Below are positions 31,513 through 43,218 of a stretch of 64,000 nucleotides of DNA, piece by piece. The notes under the pieces are model-generated. The model saw only the letters and a list, made by a program, of their open reading frames with translations, did no database searches and had not been told where the DNA came from. The stretch's first letter is position 1. Each line of letters starts with the position of its first letter. This DNA comes from Membranipora membranacea (lineage: Eukaryota > Bryozoa > Gymnolaemata > Cheilostomatida > Membraniporidae): NCBI GenBank assembly GCA_914767715.1, contig OU612068.1, forward strand, positions 1,860,001-1,924,000. The letters are read 5' to 3'. The translations under genes and the position numbers were made by a program.

Positions 31513-31780
31513 TGTCACAGGATAGAATCCAGTGTTAATATAGAGCAAACTTTGAGAAACTTTGATGAATTTTCTGATCCAGCTGGCAATATAGAATTCT
31601 TGGCAAAACTGATTGCAAGGCCTTTGCTTTCAGATGTTTATTGTTATATGATTGTAACAAAGATTAAATTGAGTAAAAAACTGTGATCCTAAGCTAAGAT
31701 GTGACATCAGCGGAATCTGTATATATGTCAAGTAGCGAGTCAAACACATAGACATAACAAAATCTCGCGTGTCAACGGGT
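31513..31780. promoter_or_regulatory. Probable bidirectional promoter between Rab2 and eL27
   Basis: About 270 bp separate the Rab2 ATG (minus strand) from the predicted eL27 leader (plus strand). The eL27 side ends in the pyrimidine-rich CTTTTCTCGTC at 31781, a good candidate 5'TOP start. No TATA box is obvious. Shared regulation is inferred from spacing only. Confidence 0.5.
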
Positions 31781-33869
31781 CTTTTCTCGTCATCTCAAAA
31801 TCAGGTAAAGTGACTTCTACTTATGGAGATGGATATATATCTTATTTCATCACAGGCTGATGAAGCTTTCACATTTGAAGAAAGCTGGTTTCTGTCACCT
31901 ATGAATATGAGGTGCAGTATCAGATTGAATTCCTTCACAGGATATGCCATCCAACTTGAATTAGTGCCCTTCAAAGTTGGCCCTTCAACTTTCTCTATGT
32001 TGTCAAGTTAGACATCCAGTCCCAGACTTGGGTATTTTTTAACAGCCACCTTGTCTGTCCACACATAGAACATAACTATTGATCGCCTCGTGGTGTTAAG
32101 GAAGTGTTCAAATTGATAGTCAGGGGAAGAGACACAATTGGTCATGCAGTCAAAGATCATTTAGTTGTGACTCTCACTCCACTGTTGTGTCAACGGGACT
32201 CGGTGAGAGTGACACTCACACTGTGACTGTCTGCGACTACTCACAGGCCGTCTCATTTTGAAGTTGAGTGCCACTGAGACCTAGACCACTGGACTTGCAC
32301 AATTACAGAGGGCCCATCTATAGCAGTGGCAACCGTGAGGACATTCTTCAATTAGATTTAAAATTAGTAAATAGTTGATGATGGCTGTTTGCTTGCTGGA
32401 CAATCAGTATCACCAATCACTGCAATCATCATGAACATTGAAACTTACCCTCTTTGTCTTACTCTAAACTCAAAGCTGCTAGGAAACAGCGCATCACCTG
32501 TCCTGTGGCCTATGCAATTTGCGTAACTTTTTTTACAACATTTATACTCTTCTTTTGCTTACAGCCACCATGGGTCGGTTTATGAAGAGTGGCAAAGTTG
32601 TGCTGGTGCTCAATGGAAGATTCGCTGGGCGTAAAGCCGTCATCGTAAAGGTGGGTTTATAATAAATGGATTGTTGCTTTATCTGTTCTCGTATCTCTCA
32701 TTGAAAAATTGTTGTGGTATAACTAGCAATCATGTGATTTTGTCGTCAGTCCTGCTCTATTTTTAACCTACGTACTTAAGCCTATAACTTATAATAATAA
32801 CTTGACCCTCTCCACGAGATGCACCTGGTCCACACTGGTTGATGTGTCTACCTGTGTCATATCGTTGTAAAAAGACGAAGATGATCAGGTTGAATGGCAG
32901 GGCAAATGCATTCATTACAAAATAAAACTGATCAAGACCAAACATTATTCATTATTTTGATCATACAAATGTTGCATATTTCTTATTGTAGAACTACGAT
33001 GAGGGTAGCTCAGAGAAGCCATACGGACATGCTCTGGTGGCAGGTATCGACAGATACCCAAGAATCGTCACAAAGAAAATGAGCAAGAAGAAAGTCACTC
33101 AAAGATCCAAGGTCAAAACCTTTGTTCGTACATACAACTACAACCATCTTATGCCCACCAGGTATGTCATAGTTATCAGACCGATGAAAACCACTGACAT
33201 CCATGTGATAAATTAACCTGAATTGAGTAGCCCTGGATCTCCCAACTGTGCATAGAAATGCAATGGTAGTTGTTGTCGAAATGTTATTGACTTCTATAAA
33301 AACATAATTTGACATATGCAGCAAGGCTATTGGCGCCGGCTGTGGTGTATAGTGGGGCCTACCAGTAAGCTTTCAAGCTTACTATTGTGAGGCTTTCCCT
33401 GCACGTTGTCATAGATAAACCGTGTCCCCTCTTGTACCATTATGTGCAACTGGTGTGGACTGGGCACTGTATATACCATATACTTGGTGGAGCTACTATG
33501 TGGCTGTGATCACTGGGTAAAACCATGCAGAGTACATCTATCTCAGATTATTGTAACTGAGGAATTAACATGCATACTAAATCAGTTATCAAAGCTGATG
33601 AGTAAGTATGTTGGTTTTCGCAGTTAGTCTTATATGATATAATAAGTCAGTCAAGCTGTCAAGTGAGGTTGTCAAGTAATTTATATCGCATTTTCTTCTT
33701 TTTTCATAGATACACAGTTGATGTCACCCTAGACAAAGCTTCAGTAAACAAGGACGCCTTCAAGGATCCATCCAAGAGAAGGAAGGCCAGGAGGGAAGCT
33801 AAGGCTAGGTTTGAGGAGCGATACAAGACTGGCAAAAACAAGTGGTTCTTCCAGAAGCTCCGATTTTAA
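31781..33869 (+). CDS. RPL27: 60S ribosomal protein eL27
   Basis: Non-coding exon about 31781-31804, which starts with a 5'TOP-like tract and ends CAG|GTAAAG. Coding exons: 32570-32650 (acceptor at 32564), 32992-33161 and 33710-33869; phases 0 and 2; 136 aa, the standard eL27 length. The protein opens [20 protein letters not shown] and ends KWFFQKLRF, both diagnostic. The ATG has a strong context (CCACCATGG). It is a component of the large ribosomal subunit, and the TOP-like leader predicts growth-dependent translational control. AATAAA at 33899-33904 is the likely polyadenylation signal. It converges with Spc25, the two stop codons being about 317 bp apart. Confidence 0.96.
33317..33418 (+). 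ncRNA. Candidate structured RNA (H/ACA-snoRNA-like hairpin) in eL27 intron 2
   Basis: A basal stem can form between TGCAG/AAGGC (33317-33327) and GCTTT/CTGCA (33392-33403). An apical perfect 9-bp stem, AGTAAGCTT-TC-AAGCTTACT, lies at 33364-33383. An H-box-like AGATAA (ANANNA) follows at 33413-33418. A second hairpin with a 3' ACA is not convincing. Introns of ribosomal protein genes commonly host snoRNAs in animals, which is why this is worth listing. Low confidence. Confidence 0.25.
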
Positions 33870-34185
33870 ATTACTGACATCCTTATTTTCTACTGGGCAA
33901 TAAAGAAAACTCCGAAAATCAAAGTTATCATCTTGTTGAGCAAAGCAATTTATAACTTCACAAGTTACAAAAAATAACAAAGATACTGCAGATACTAGAG
34001 CTACTAGCGAACTAATGTCAGTATTTGAAAGCACAAAATTATAGATATATTCTATCTAGAATAGGACATAATGCAAGAATATTGTTCTCAAAGAAAGAAA
34101 AACAAAACACACTTTATTTTTATAAGACTAACAGGAATATTTAGCGATATAAAAACAGTAAAATGGTCTCAAAAAAGATTGTATA

Positions 34186-37128
34186 TCAATTCTCTTTGTT
34201 CGCTAGATTCTGGAATTCAGATCGTATTGATGTAATAAATTTTTGGAAGTCATGGTGCGAGTTGAGCTGCTTGAATAATGGTGCTGTATTTTTCACCGGT
34301 GGCTCACAGGAAATGCCTATAATCAGAACAATGTTGACATGTAATTTTGTACATATACATCAATTTCTTACATCACTTATCATTGAGAACAAATTAACAG
34401 TGAGCACATTTACAGTAAGAGAGCCGGACATTTCTGTTAATTCAGACCCAATCCTGGTGGAAAGAGTGACTTACATTTGTAATCTTCTCCATCCACACAT
34501 AATTTGATGGAATAATGAGTATCTGGTGACTGTGCATCTATGTCAGAGAATACAAACTCCACATAATCTACAAACATATATAGTAAGACTATGTAGTAGT
34601 TGTCTCACTACAATGATGCCACAAATGCGTCACTCATGACTCGAATGTCCTACAACCATTGGATGGCGTTTCTGTGGAAGAATGTCTACATTATATCTGC
34701 ATATTAACAATGGTAATTGTCCTTTTTTCTTATTACAATTTTACGATTACATATATGACTGGAGTGGAATGACACTAGTTGGCCAACTAATTGTTTACTT
34801 TGTTAACAAACAGTTTGCTACTAGCCGTCTTGCCCGCATTTCTTCATAACATGATCCGGAACTCGATATGTGGCTAATATATAAAGTACTATCAGATGAA
34901 GTTGTCCTACCATCAATAACATTGCACTCCAATCCAAGATGGTCTTTATAAGCTTCTATTTTTAATTTAAGTTCTGTGAGCTTATCCACTTTCAGCAGCT
35001 CTGTAACAGAAGACAAATTGCACTTGTAAGATGCCAATATCAGTATCAAGAGAGACACACAGATATTAGCAACCTTTGGCAGTTCATTCGTGGGCTGCTG
35101 CTTCCAAAATGTTCATCACTATGTTGCCATGTTCGCTTATCTGAAGCTGAATCGAGACATGATATGTTGTATTTTACATGTAGCCACACTGACCTCCATT
35201 TGTGTCATTTTTCTTGCCATCTCCACTGGCTGTGCCGTTTGTTGTAGCAGCGGATGATTTGACCATTTCTGCCAGGCGCTGTAGAGCCTCCTCTTCTTTG
35301 GCTATGTCTTCTGTACTAATCTCCTCAATCTCACGCTTCATATCTTTGATTTTTTGAGTCCTGTTAGCTAACTCTGAAAATAAATTAACTCATGATAATA
35401 GGGTCAAATCAAATGTGACTTAATATAAAATCATATTTATATATATAAATATGGACTTGCTATTTCAGTGTTTTGACACCACACCACCAATCAGGGACTA
35501 TAGATAATAGATCAATCCACAATCTCTGGTTGAATCCAGGAGTCTGGGACAATTTGTCTCATTATTGACTTGGTGGTAGTTTTGCACTCATGGCAAAAAG
35601 GAGAACAACTCAATAAATATCCAACCTAAGTACATGAATTCTAGTTATATCCACACTTAGCAGGTAGGATGCAGAAATAGGTAAGTGTGGCAGCAATGAA
35701 CTAAAGTTTAGTTCATTGGTGGCAGCATGCTCTCCGGTATAAAAAAATTAATATTTTTCGAGATTAACGCTGCTACGCTTCCAAAAATTTTAATCATTAG
35801 TTGACTGGTTCTTTTTGAGATTATCTTTGAAATCTTACCTGCTTTTCTGGCTGAAGTATGTCCCATTAGTTTCTCCATAGTTGCTTGTAGTTCTCTAACC
35901 GACTCTAAAATTCAGAGAGTATTCTAAAACCATTCAACGACTAGAATATCCGTCATTTTAGCCTACTTTCAATTTTTGTAGAACTAGAAACTTAAAAAAT
36001 GCAAGTGTTCATAATTGTTTCATCATCATGATTATTCAACTCAGTAGAAAATCCTACCTTACATCAATGACAAACCCATCAGTAGTGACTAAAAGACACA
36101 AGCTGTATAGTGTGATTGTATTACTACCTGCACTGCGAGCGATAGATTCCTGGTTCTTTGTTATGAAATCCTCTGTGGTCTCGAGCTCATCAAGCTCAGC
36201 TTGTACTTCAGGTGACAGCTCTATTCTCAGATCATCTGGGCTCTCAGGAGGCGTGTCAAAGTCTTCTACATTCTCCTGTCCACCTGATAGTAAAGTCCAA
36301 AGTAAATCTAATATCCTCATCAGCTCCCTTGTGTCTAAACTTTTAACCAGAAACCTCTAACTACTTTCTACCATGGACGCCAAAGTTTTTATTAAACTTT
36401 CTATCCTATCACATAAAATTCAAAATAAAATATCTCCCATACAATAAATTTTCTTACTCATTCTCCTGCTTAACATCTCGGCATTTTTCCTATCATAAAT
36501 GACTTACAACGATATGTTTCATTGAACATGGACCTGAATACTTTTTGTCTGCGTGTTCACTTAATTATCTTGGACACATCCACTGTATTTAATTATGTCA
36601 GTGAACCAGCTTTATATAACCACTACACAGGATTGAGCAACATAGAGCTGGGTCTAAAGGCTTACACCAAGGATTTCTATAAGTCCTATTTGATCTCAGA
36701 CTTACACATACTTAGCAGATACTTACACTATCTCATTGTTCATAAGCATTAGAAAATAAAAATATTTTACCAAAAACTGAGTATGATCGAATCAAACTGG
36801 ATAAATAATGTGCTATGCGTCAGCTCAAATGTATCATCAGGCAAATAACCCTGGAGGATTTATATAAATAAGCATATGTAAATTTTGCAGCTATACTTTG
36901 AGTTGGGTAGCTTTAACAAACATTGCATAATTTCTTGAATGATACAATGAACAAAATTTGGGATCTCCTCAAAACCCTAAAGGGTGAAACGTTCAGGGAA
37001 TTGTTGAATTTAGCATTAAATGCGGAATGATTTTTTCATGTCGCCAATGAAAATTTTCTCTCTGTATGAAATTACGCAGACTCACCCACAGCACCAAGTG
37101 CAACTTCACTGCTTCCTCCTTCAGCCAT
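34186..37128 (-). CDS. SPC25: Kinetochore protein Spc25 (NDC80 complex)
   Basis: Exons 37086-37128, 36128-36283, 35839-35904, 35194-35373, 34911-35000, 34475-34567 and 34186-34316. Every intron is in phase 1; 252 aa. Spc25 with Spc24 anchors the NDC80 complex to the inner kinetochore. The C-terminal half matches Spc25: a coiled coil ending in AYKDHLGLE, then VEFVFSDIDAQSPDTHYSIKL, then the YKCISCEPP strand and the final helix NSHHDFQKFITSIRSEF, the RWD-type globular domain. The N-terminal half is acidic and then coiled coil (ELANRTQKIKDMKREIEEIS), with a Ser/Thr/Gly/Asn-rich break before the last coil. That half is unlike vertebrate Spc25. A minus-strand AATAAA (34113-34118) lies 68 nt after the stop. 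Spc24 is the main alternative, less likely given YKDHLGLE. Confidence 0.82.
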
Positions 37129-39285
37129 GAAGCCAAGTTATCTTCTCTTCACACGTTATAGCACTAATTTGTTTAAGGCTGTTTCAACAGTCTGATCGAT
37201 TCTGTAACAACAATGTATACATTGACAGCATAAGACAGAGCAATTGTTGTTTTGTTGTTGAGATTGAGCAGTGATGCTTCCTGGCTTACACATTAGTGAC
37301 CCTTTATCAACAATTTGTCATAACGAAAAATTGGTATAAGCTATGTCACTAATGAAATATTTAACCATGAATAATGAAACATTTTATACAGACTAAAAAT
37401 GAAAGCTTTTAACCTTGAGCTGATCACTATCTTAAAGGTTATGGCAAATTTGGGATCTGAGGTGTTACCTCTGTTTGCTGTCATGAAATTCTGCCAAGAC
37501 AAGACTACCTTGAGCTTTCAATCAACGTTTGATTAGATACAATGAGCTATTTGAATGAGATTTGTAGATCTATATGAGTAAATCTGCTTTGAAATTCCGA
37601 CCACTCTATAATTATAAGTTTATTTTAATTACATGATCTACGTGAGCCTCAATTGACACTCATAATTGATAAATACTAAACCAAATGCTGTTAGCTGTTG
37701 TTGATATTACCCAGAGAGGCAAAATGATTCCTGGCATGTTGGATATACGAGGAGGTACATCTCAATCCCTTGGTGTGTACTAGACCAATTATTGGGCTAT
37801 AATGAATATGGCATTGGAGAGATATTGAAGAAGTTGCTAAGTAGGAAGTAGATTACATGAATGATCCCTAGTAGCTGACAGAAAGATGAACCATTCTAGA
37901 TGGGTGACTTGTGCCAGCACAAGTACTAGAAAAGTAATCCAGAAAGTCTTTCAAATGGAATAAGTTTGGCTTTTTGCAACAAAATCCTCACAATGACTTT
38001 GCTCAGAATCCAGGCTTATGGTCTTTCAAACAACGAGGCAGATTCATCCCCAAATTGTTCACTCAGAACATTTGGTTCCATCAAAGAGTGGGTACATCGA
38101 AATAATCACCTCTAGCAGGTCTCCTTCACAGGCTTTCACAACCATTGGATTTGCACGAACAACAGAAAGCCTGTGGTCTGTCTGTGGTCTTGACAATACT
38201 AACTATGGTATGGTAACTAGTGTATGTTTCCGAGAAGCAATCTACCCTCTGATCTTATCAGCAATCTGAGTTCTGGTTTGGATCTTTTCAGAGAGCAAGG
38301 TGCAATACCTGCCTGTGTTGACAAGACATGCTAGGGTAGGGCATGAGTATGGTAAGTTACTTCAATAGAGGAGAAAACCTACACAATCAATTCTTTATTC
38401 AATACCATGCATGACATGCAATGCACACATTGCTAACCAGCACCAGTGGCCAACACATACTTTTAGAAAACCTCAATAAATAAATAAATAGTAAGTATAG
38501 TAGTAGATAAGATAGGACATTTTCTATACAAACAATACATACTTATTTTATTAATATATTATACTACTAATTACTATTATACTTACACCTATTGGTCTTA
38601 GCACGCAATTGTTTAGTAGATACGTTCTCAACAAACTTCAGTATATCTCTGGTTCTGCTCTTGCAAGTCTATGGAGCTTATTATATGTTTTAGTTTGTTG
38701 TTGTTGTTGTTGTACACTTCTATTTTCATTGGAGAGAAGAAAAATTACTGTCTAGCTTGTGTTGTTTAAAAATTGAATAAACTACATGTTACCCAAAAGC
38801 ATTAACTCAATTAATTATTTTCTATCACAGTAACTAATTTGGGTTCATTTCATCAGTTACACTCAATCAAATTATTGTAAAAATCATAAAATAATTTTCG
38901 AAAAATGCCTATTTTTCAGAATGATCATTATTAGCAATATTTAATATAGTTCACTCATATAGATTTGTTGCTGTTAGGTGTCATAATTTACATGTATCCT
39001 AGCAACCAAATCATTGAAAATTGCTCTTGGGTTAAATCTTTGGTAACATTTTCTCACAAATTGTGGACATTGAAGAAACAGTGACCCAATATTTAATATA
39101 ACCCCTGGATATTACAAAGAAGCATTACATGGTCTAACACATTGTCAACACAGCTTCAAGCAACAATAAAAGCAAAACTCTCCACTCTGAAAAGGCAAGA
39201 GAGCCAGGCAGTTAATGCTGGGCAAAAGGAGACTGAATATTTAATTTAAAAGAAACAGTTTAGTATATCACTATCAAGAGTAAGC
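37129..39285. other. No gene recognised
   Basis: Divergent intergenic region between Spc25 and the CATIP-like gene, AT-rich, with short unsupported frames. A (GTT)n run is near 38693-38713 (TTGTTGTTGTTG). Promoters of both neighbours are expected here. Confidence 0.5.
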
Positions 39286-41975
39286 ATGGCTGCAGAGAGT
39301 GCTCACACAGCTTTCAGTGGTGCCAGCAGACTAACCACTGATGCACCGATCCCTGTGAAGCCTGAAGATTACCCCAAACCAACAGAAGAGGCTCTAGAAT
39401 TCATTGAGACAGTTGGTAAGTCTATGAGCAAATTTCCCTGTTAAAAAATTATCTTGTTGACTAAACTTTAGTAATGTTATTGCATGGCATATGTTCAATC
39501 TAATTTAATGTCTTCAGTATGGTGAGATGCAATCTGATCATGGTTTTTTTTACAACAAACATACTTCCTGATAGAAGTGATACTTTAATTTCTCTCGGGA
39601 ACATTCATACTAAGCTTATGTCTTACCAGAAGAATCAGGTACAAGGTGAATATTAGATGTACATACATGTAATCTCTTTTTTATTAATAGTGCCGTCAGA
39701 TTTTGAGAACTTACTTTATGGCGATGAGCTTGTCACTTTCTCGGATTCTGGTAAAGAGTTGGGAGAGTTCACAGTGTCAATTACGCCAGTGAAGAAAAAT
39801 CAAACAGACTGTTTCTTTGTACATGCCAATAGTCAAGGAACCATCGACGGTGTTCCATGTGGAACTAATGTTACGGCTTATATATCCAAGTCACTTGACA
39901 CGCTGGAGCAACAACATCATGAATATGTCAAGGTATGAAAGGATTGTTCATGTCACAAAGCAAGGTGCAGTATCCACCCTAGACCTTTGATCAAACAGTG
40001 GGTTCACAAAGAAAGATTCAGCCTTTAATCTAGTCCTTTTCTGTTACCTAAGTAGTGTAACAGTTTATCAAACCGATAAATCATTTTGTTACAGTTGGAT
40101 AACTATGCTCTCGATAAGAAGACTCTTTTCTCAAAAGAAAATGATGAGTATGTTCTAAACAGAGTCATTACACAAGGAGAAAAAACAGAGCGCTCCAGCC
40201 ATACTTTTCCGCAAGATGCTATGAAAGGGTTTATATCAGAAGGTTCCAATCTGTTACTGATGAGACTTATGGTAAAAAAAGGATTACCAGCAGCTTTCCA
40301 GGCTATATCGTTTGACAGTGATGGCAACCTCTGCAAGTCACCTTATGTAAGTTTGTTACCAGATTTTTCAAAAAAACTGTTGGTGAAGGCCATAGAGTTA
40401 TTATATATTATTATTAAATATAGTATATAATAACTCTATGGTGAAGGCACAAAAGATGGGTGTTATATTTAATAAAGGAGCTACAATGAAAAAATTGTAC
40501 TCCAAAAATAAGATTAGAGTATTGTGTCACTGAAGTCTGAAAACCTTTTGTTTTACACTTTATACTTGTTTGAATTTCAGACAACATTGGCTTCCAAAAG
40601 CCAAACAATTTCTGGTGAAGCTATCCTTGTGACTGGAATACAGAGAGAAATAGAATCTAAATCCGACCTGCCGACCACATGGCATTCTCACTTTGATCAA
40701 TACGGGTAAGATCCTGAGAAGCTCAGCAATTAATCTATTAGCAAAAAAAGTGGCAAAGGCATAATATACTCCTTACAATGAGTGAATCAAAATTGCCCTC
40801 AGACCATACCAACTAAAAACTAGTGTTGATGAAATGAATGTTTGATAAATATTTGATATTGTATTACAGACACCTGACAAGTAGAGTACAGGTTGGATCA
40901 CCAGCTATCATGCGTGTACTCAAAGTCCCAGATCCAGTCCTAGAAGGTAAGGTCAGCTAAGCAGTGCTACTTCATCGACTCACCACATTATGATGTTTTG
41001 TTTCATTGTACAGATAATAGAATATTTCCAAGTTGAATACTGACTCATCTTATTCTAAGACCATAATGAAAACGAAGAAGAAGGTACGGTTGCTCGAGCC
41101 TTATATTTTTTGGTTTTGTTATCATTTTTTATCCATACCAGACCTTTCACAGTCTGTAAAACATAATATAATATCATCTATACTAAACAATAACAGGGCA
41201 GGGTAGGATTTATTCCTCTATCGTTTTAAACCGGTGTGAAGAAGGGCATGAAATGATAATTGCTGTAATATCACCATTGTAATATTGTAGATGAATTTAC
41301 TGAGAAACCTCAATTTACAAAGAAAAAGCTAGAATGGGAGGAAGACCCTGAGCTTTATTCAAAATATCAAGACAGAAAGGTGAGACTCAAATACTCTATT
41401 TAAATGTTTAACTCAGTTTATCTAGCTTGTACTATCAATTGATAGAATACTATCAATTGAAGTGTCAGCAGGGAGTTGGGGCTAGACTCTTTGGTCTCAG
41501 CAGGGAGGGTGGAAGCAGGGAGGGTGGGAGATCCCACCCACCCTGGTGGAAGCGCCCCTGAAACTTACAAGTAGGCAGGAGGTTGTCGTCACATGGAAAA
41601 CAAGGGGGCAACTCCCAATGCAATACATAAATTATGAGGCTAGCAGCAGGGAGCTAGCAGTAATGATAATGATCAACATTAGTTTTGCCATTTTGTTAAC
41701 AGGCCGAGTTGGAGGATGATCATTCCAAGTATATGAGGCATCACCCAGAGCTCAAACATCTAATGGCTGACTTTCTCCAATTTCTGCTGTTGAGAAAACC
41801 CGAAGATACTCTGAACTTTGCTGGGGAATACTTCGCCTCATTTTCTACAAGAGCTGTGGAGCCTGCAGCATACGCCACATCATCTGCTCCTACTCCATTC
41901 CCTCCCAGTAGAACGAACACTATTATGAGTATCAACCAGAAATCACAGAAGAAAAAAGGTGACATAAAGGAATGA
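39286..41975 (+). CDS. CATIP: CATIP-like protein (ciliogenesis-associated, TTC17-interacting)
   Basis: Exons 39286-39415, 39691-39932, 40095-40346, 40581-40705, 40870-40946, 41060-41083, 41291-41379 and 41703-41975; phases 1,0,0,2,1,1,0; 403 aa. No signal peptide. The N-terminal half is a mixed globular region (VPSDFENLLYGDELVTFSDS; ITQGEKTERSSHTFPQDAM). The C-terminus has a helical RIIa/dimerisation-like segment, HPELKHLMADFLQFLLLRKP, followed by a Ser/Pro-rich tail and a basic end. This layout and length fit CATIP (C2orf62), which works with TTC17 in actin polymerisation and cilium assembly. The assignment rests on recalled family features, without alignment. Exon 6 is a 24-nt microexon encoding an acidic stretch. 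AATAAA at 42053-42058 is the probable poly(A) signal. Confidence 0.72.
40382..40448. repeat. Perfect 17-bp hairpin flanked by a 9-bp direct repeat
   Basis: Arms CATAGAGTTATTATATA (40391-40407) and its exact complement (40424-40440), with a 16-nt loop. GGTGAAGGC occurs immediately before (40382-40390) and at 40440-40448, overlapping the arm by one base. It looks like a tiny palindromic insertion in intron 3 of the CATIP-like gene. Confidence 0.75.
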
Positions 41976-43218
41976 GCATGAAAATACTGGATAAAACCTT
42001 AGCAGTGGTGTCGGTTGAATCAAAGTTGGAAAGAGAAACCGTGCAACATGTAAATAAAAAAAAGACTGTTTGAATAATGTCTTACAATATTGTGTGCTCT
42101 GTCTAGAGTAAGTCCTGAAATGGGATAAAGATGATGCAATTGTGATGATCCTTAACTTGCAAAAACTTGGAAAATGAATAGATATGTAACTGAGTATCAT
42201 CGTTAGTGATGAGCAAACAATGCTCACAGTCCTGATCTTAATATTCTGTGGATATGAATCTGCGCTCCAGTGGATTGTTATCTTACAAGTTAATCCATGT
42301 TAAAAAAAGTAAAAATAGCAAACATCCTACAATTGTGTTTATTTGATGAGCTTGAGGCTATTGCATTCCATTGAGTGCATCCAAGTCACACAAACCCGTG
42401 AATAGATATTTTTTCAGGTAGGCCAAAGGTTGATTGTGTCAGCTCCTATCTAGATTTGGCAGTATAAAAAGGCAGCAAATTAAAACTGAATTCCTTTGAG
42501 GTCTTTGGTTACCTGGCATCACACGTGCATGTCTCTGGAGTGACTAAGAACTAAGTGCAATATTGTGCTCGTATCTTAAGAGGATCTCACAGTGTGACAG
42601 AAATTTGCTTGTTTGCTTTTCATGACAGAGATTGAACTCAAGTATTTGTTCTTCTAATTCTGGACTCTTGGCAAAAAGTTGTTATTCAAGAAGTCTCAGG
42701 CCGTGACGTAGCTAGAATCTTGCGTAACCTTGTAAGGATAAGTATTTGTTTGGAAAGCAGGCGTAGCTGAAGCTGTGTACATCGGAACGTAATAAGCAAG
42801 TTTGTGAATGGATCAGGATTCCAGACAGGTAAGGAGTGAAAACTAATCCTTTGTACATAATGAGAGACAGAGAACAATAGTATTAGCTGGTATTAGTGTT
42901 TTATTACCCAATCAAATCATTTTGCTCACTGGATAAAAACTTGGGCACTCACTTACTGAGGTTTAATCAGTGCACCTACCTTGAATTCATTAACATCAAA
43001 TGCAAAAACTTTTTTCATACTCGAACTGAAAGCGAAACAGCAAAAGTGTGCAACAGTACTCGTACACCGGTATATCAGAGTTTTTAGCGCTGAGCAAAGT
43101 CCGTTCATTCAACCCAACTCTTATTTGGTTGAGACAATATCTTTGCAGGATTAAGAGAAATATTAGAGCGACACAAGAGGAAAAATATCAGAGCAACATA
43201 AGAGGAGAAATAAGCAAC
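41976..43218. other. Intergenic, no gene recognised
   Basis: Holds the 3'UTR of the CATIP-like gene and the presumed promoter and leader of the PLA2 gene. Upstream in-frame ATGs of PLA2 (for example 43048) lack a signal peptide and are disfavoured. Confidence 0.5.

Noticed and set aside
32374..32560. C/D-box snoRNA in eL27 intron 1
   Set aside because: A TGATGATG is present, but no paired D box and terminal stem at suitable spacing were found.
38018..38269. 83-codon plus-strand frame
   Set aside because: No homology signature, no flanking splice sites in matching phase, and a composition like its surroundings.
43048..43218. Upstream ATG for the PLA2 gene
   Set aside because: It would place 57 mostly polar residues before an otherwise perfect signal peptide.
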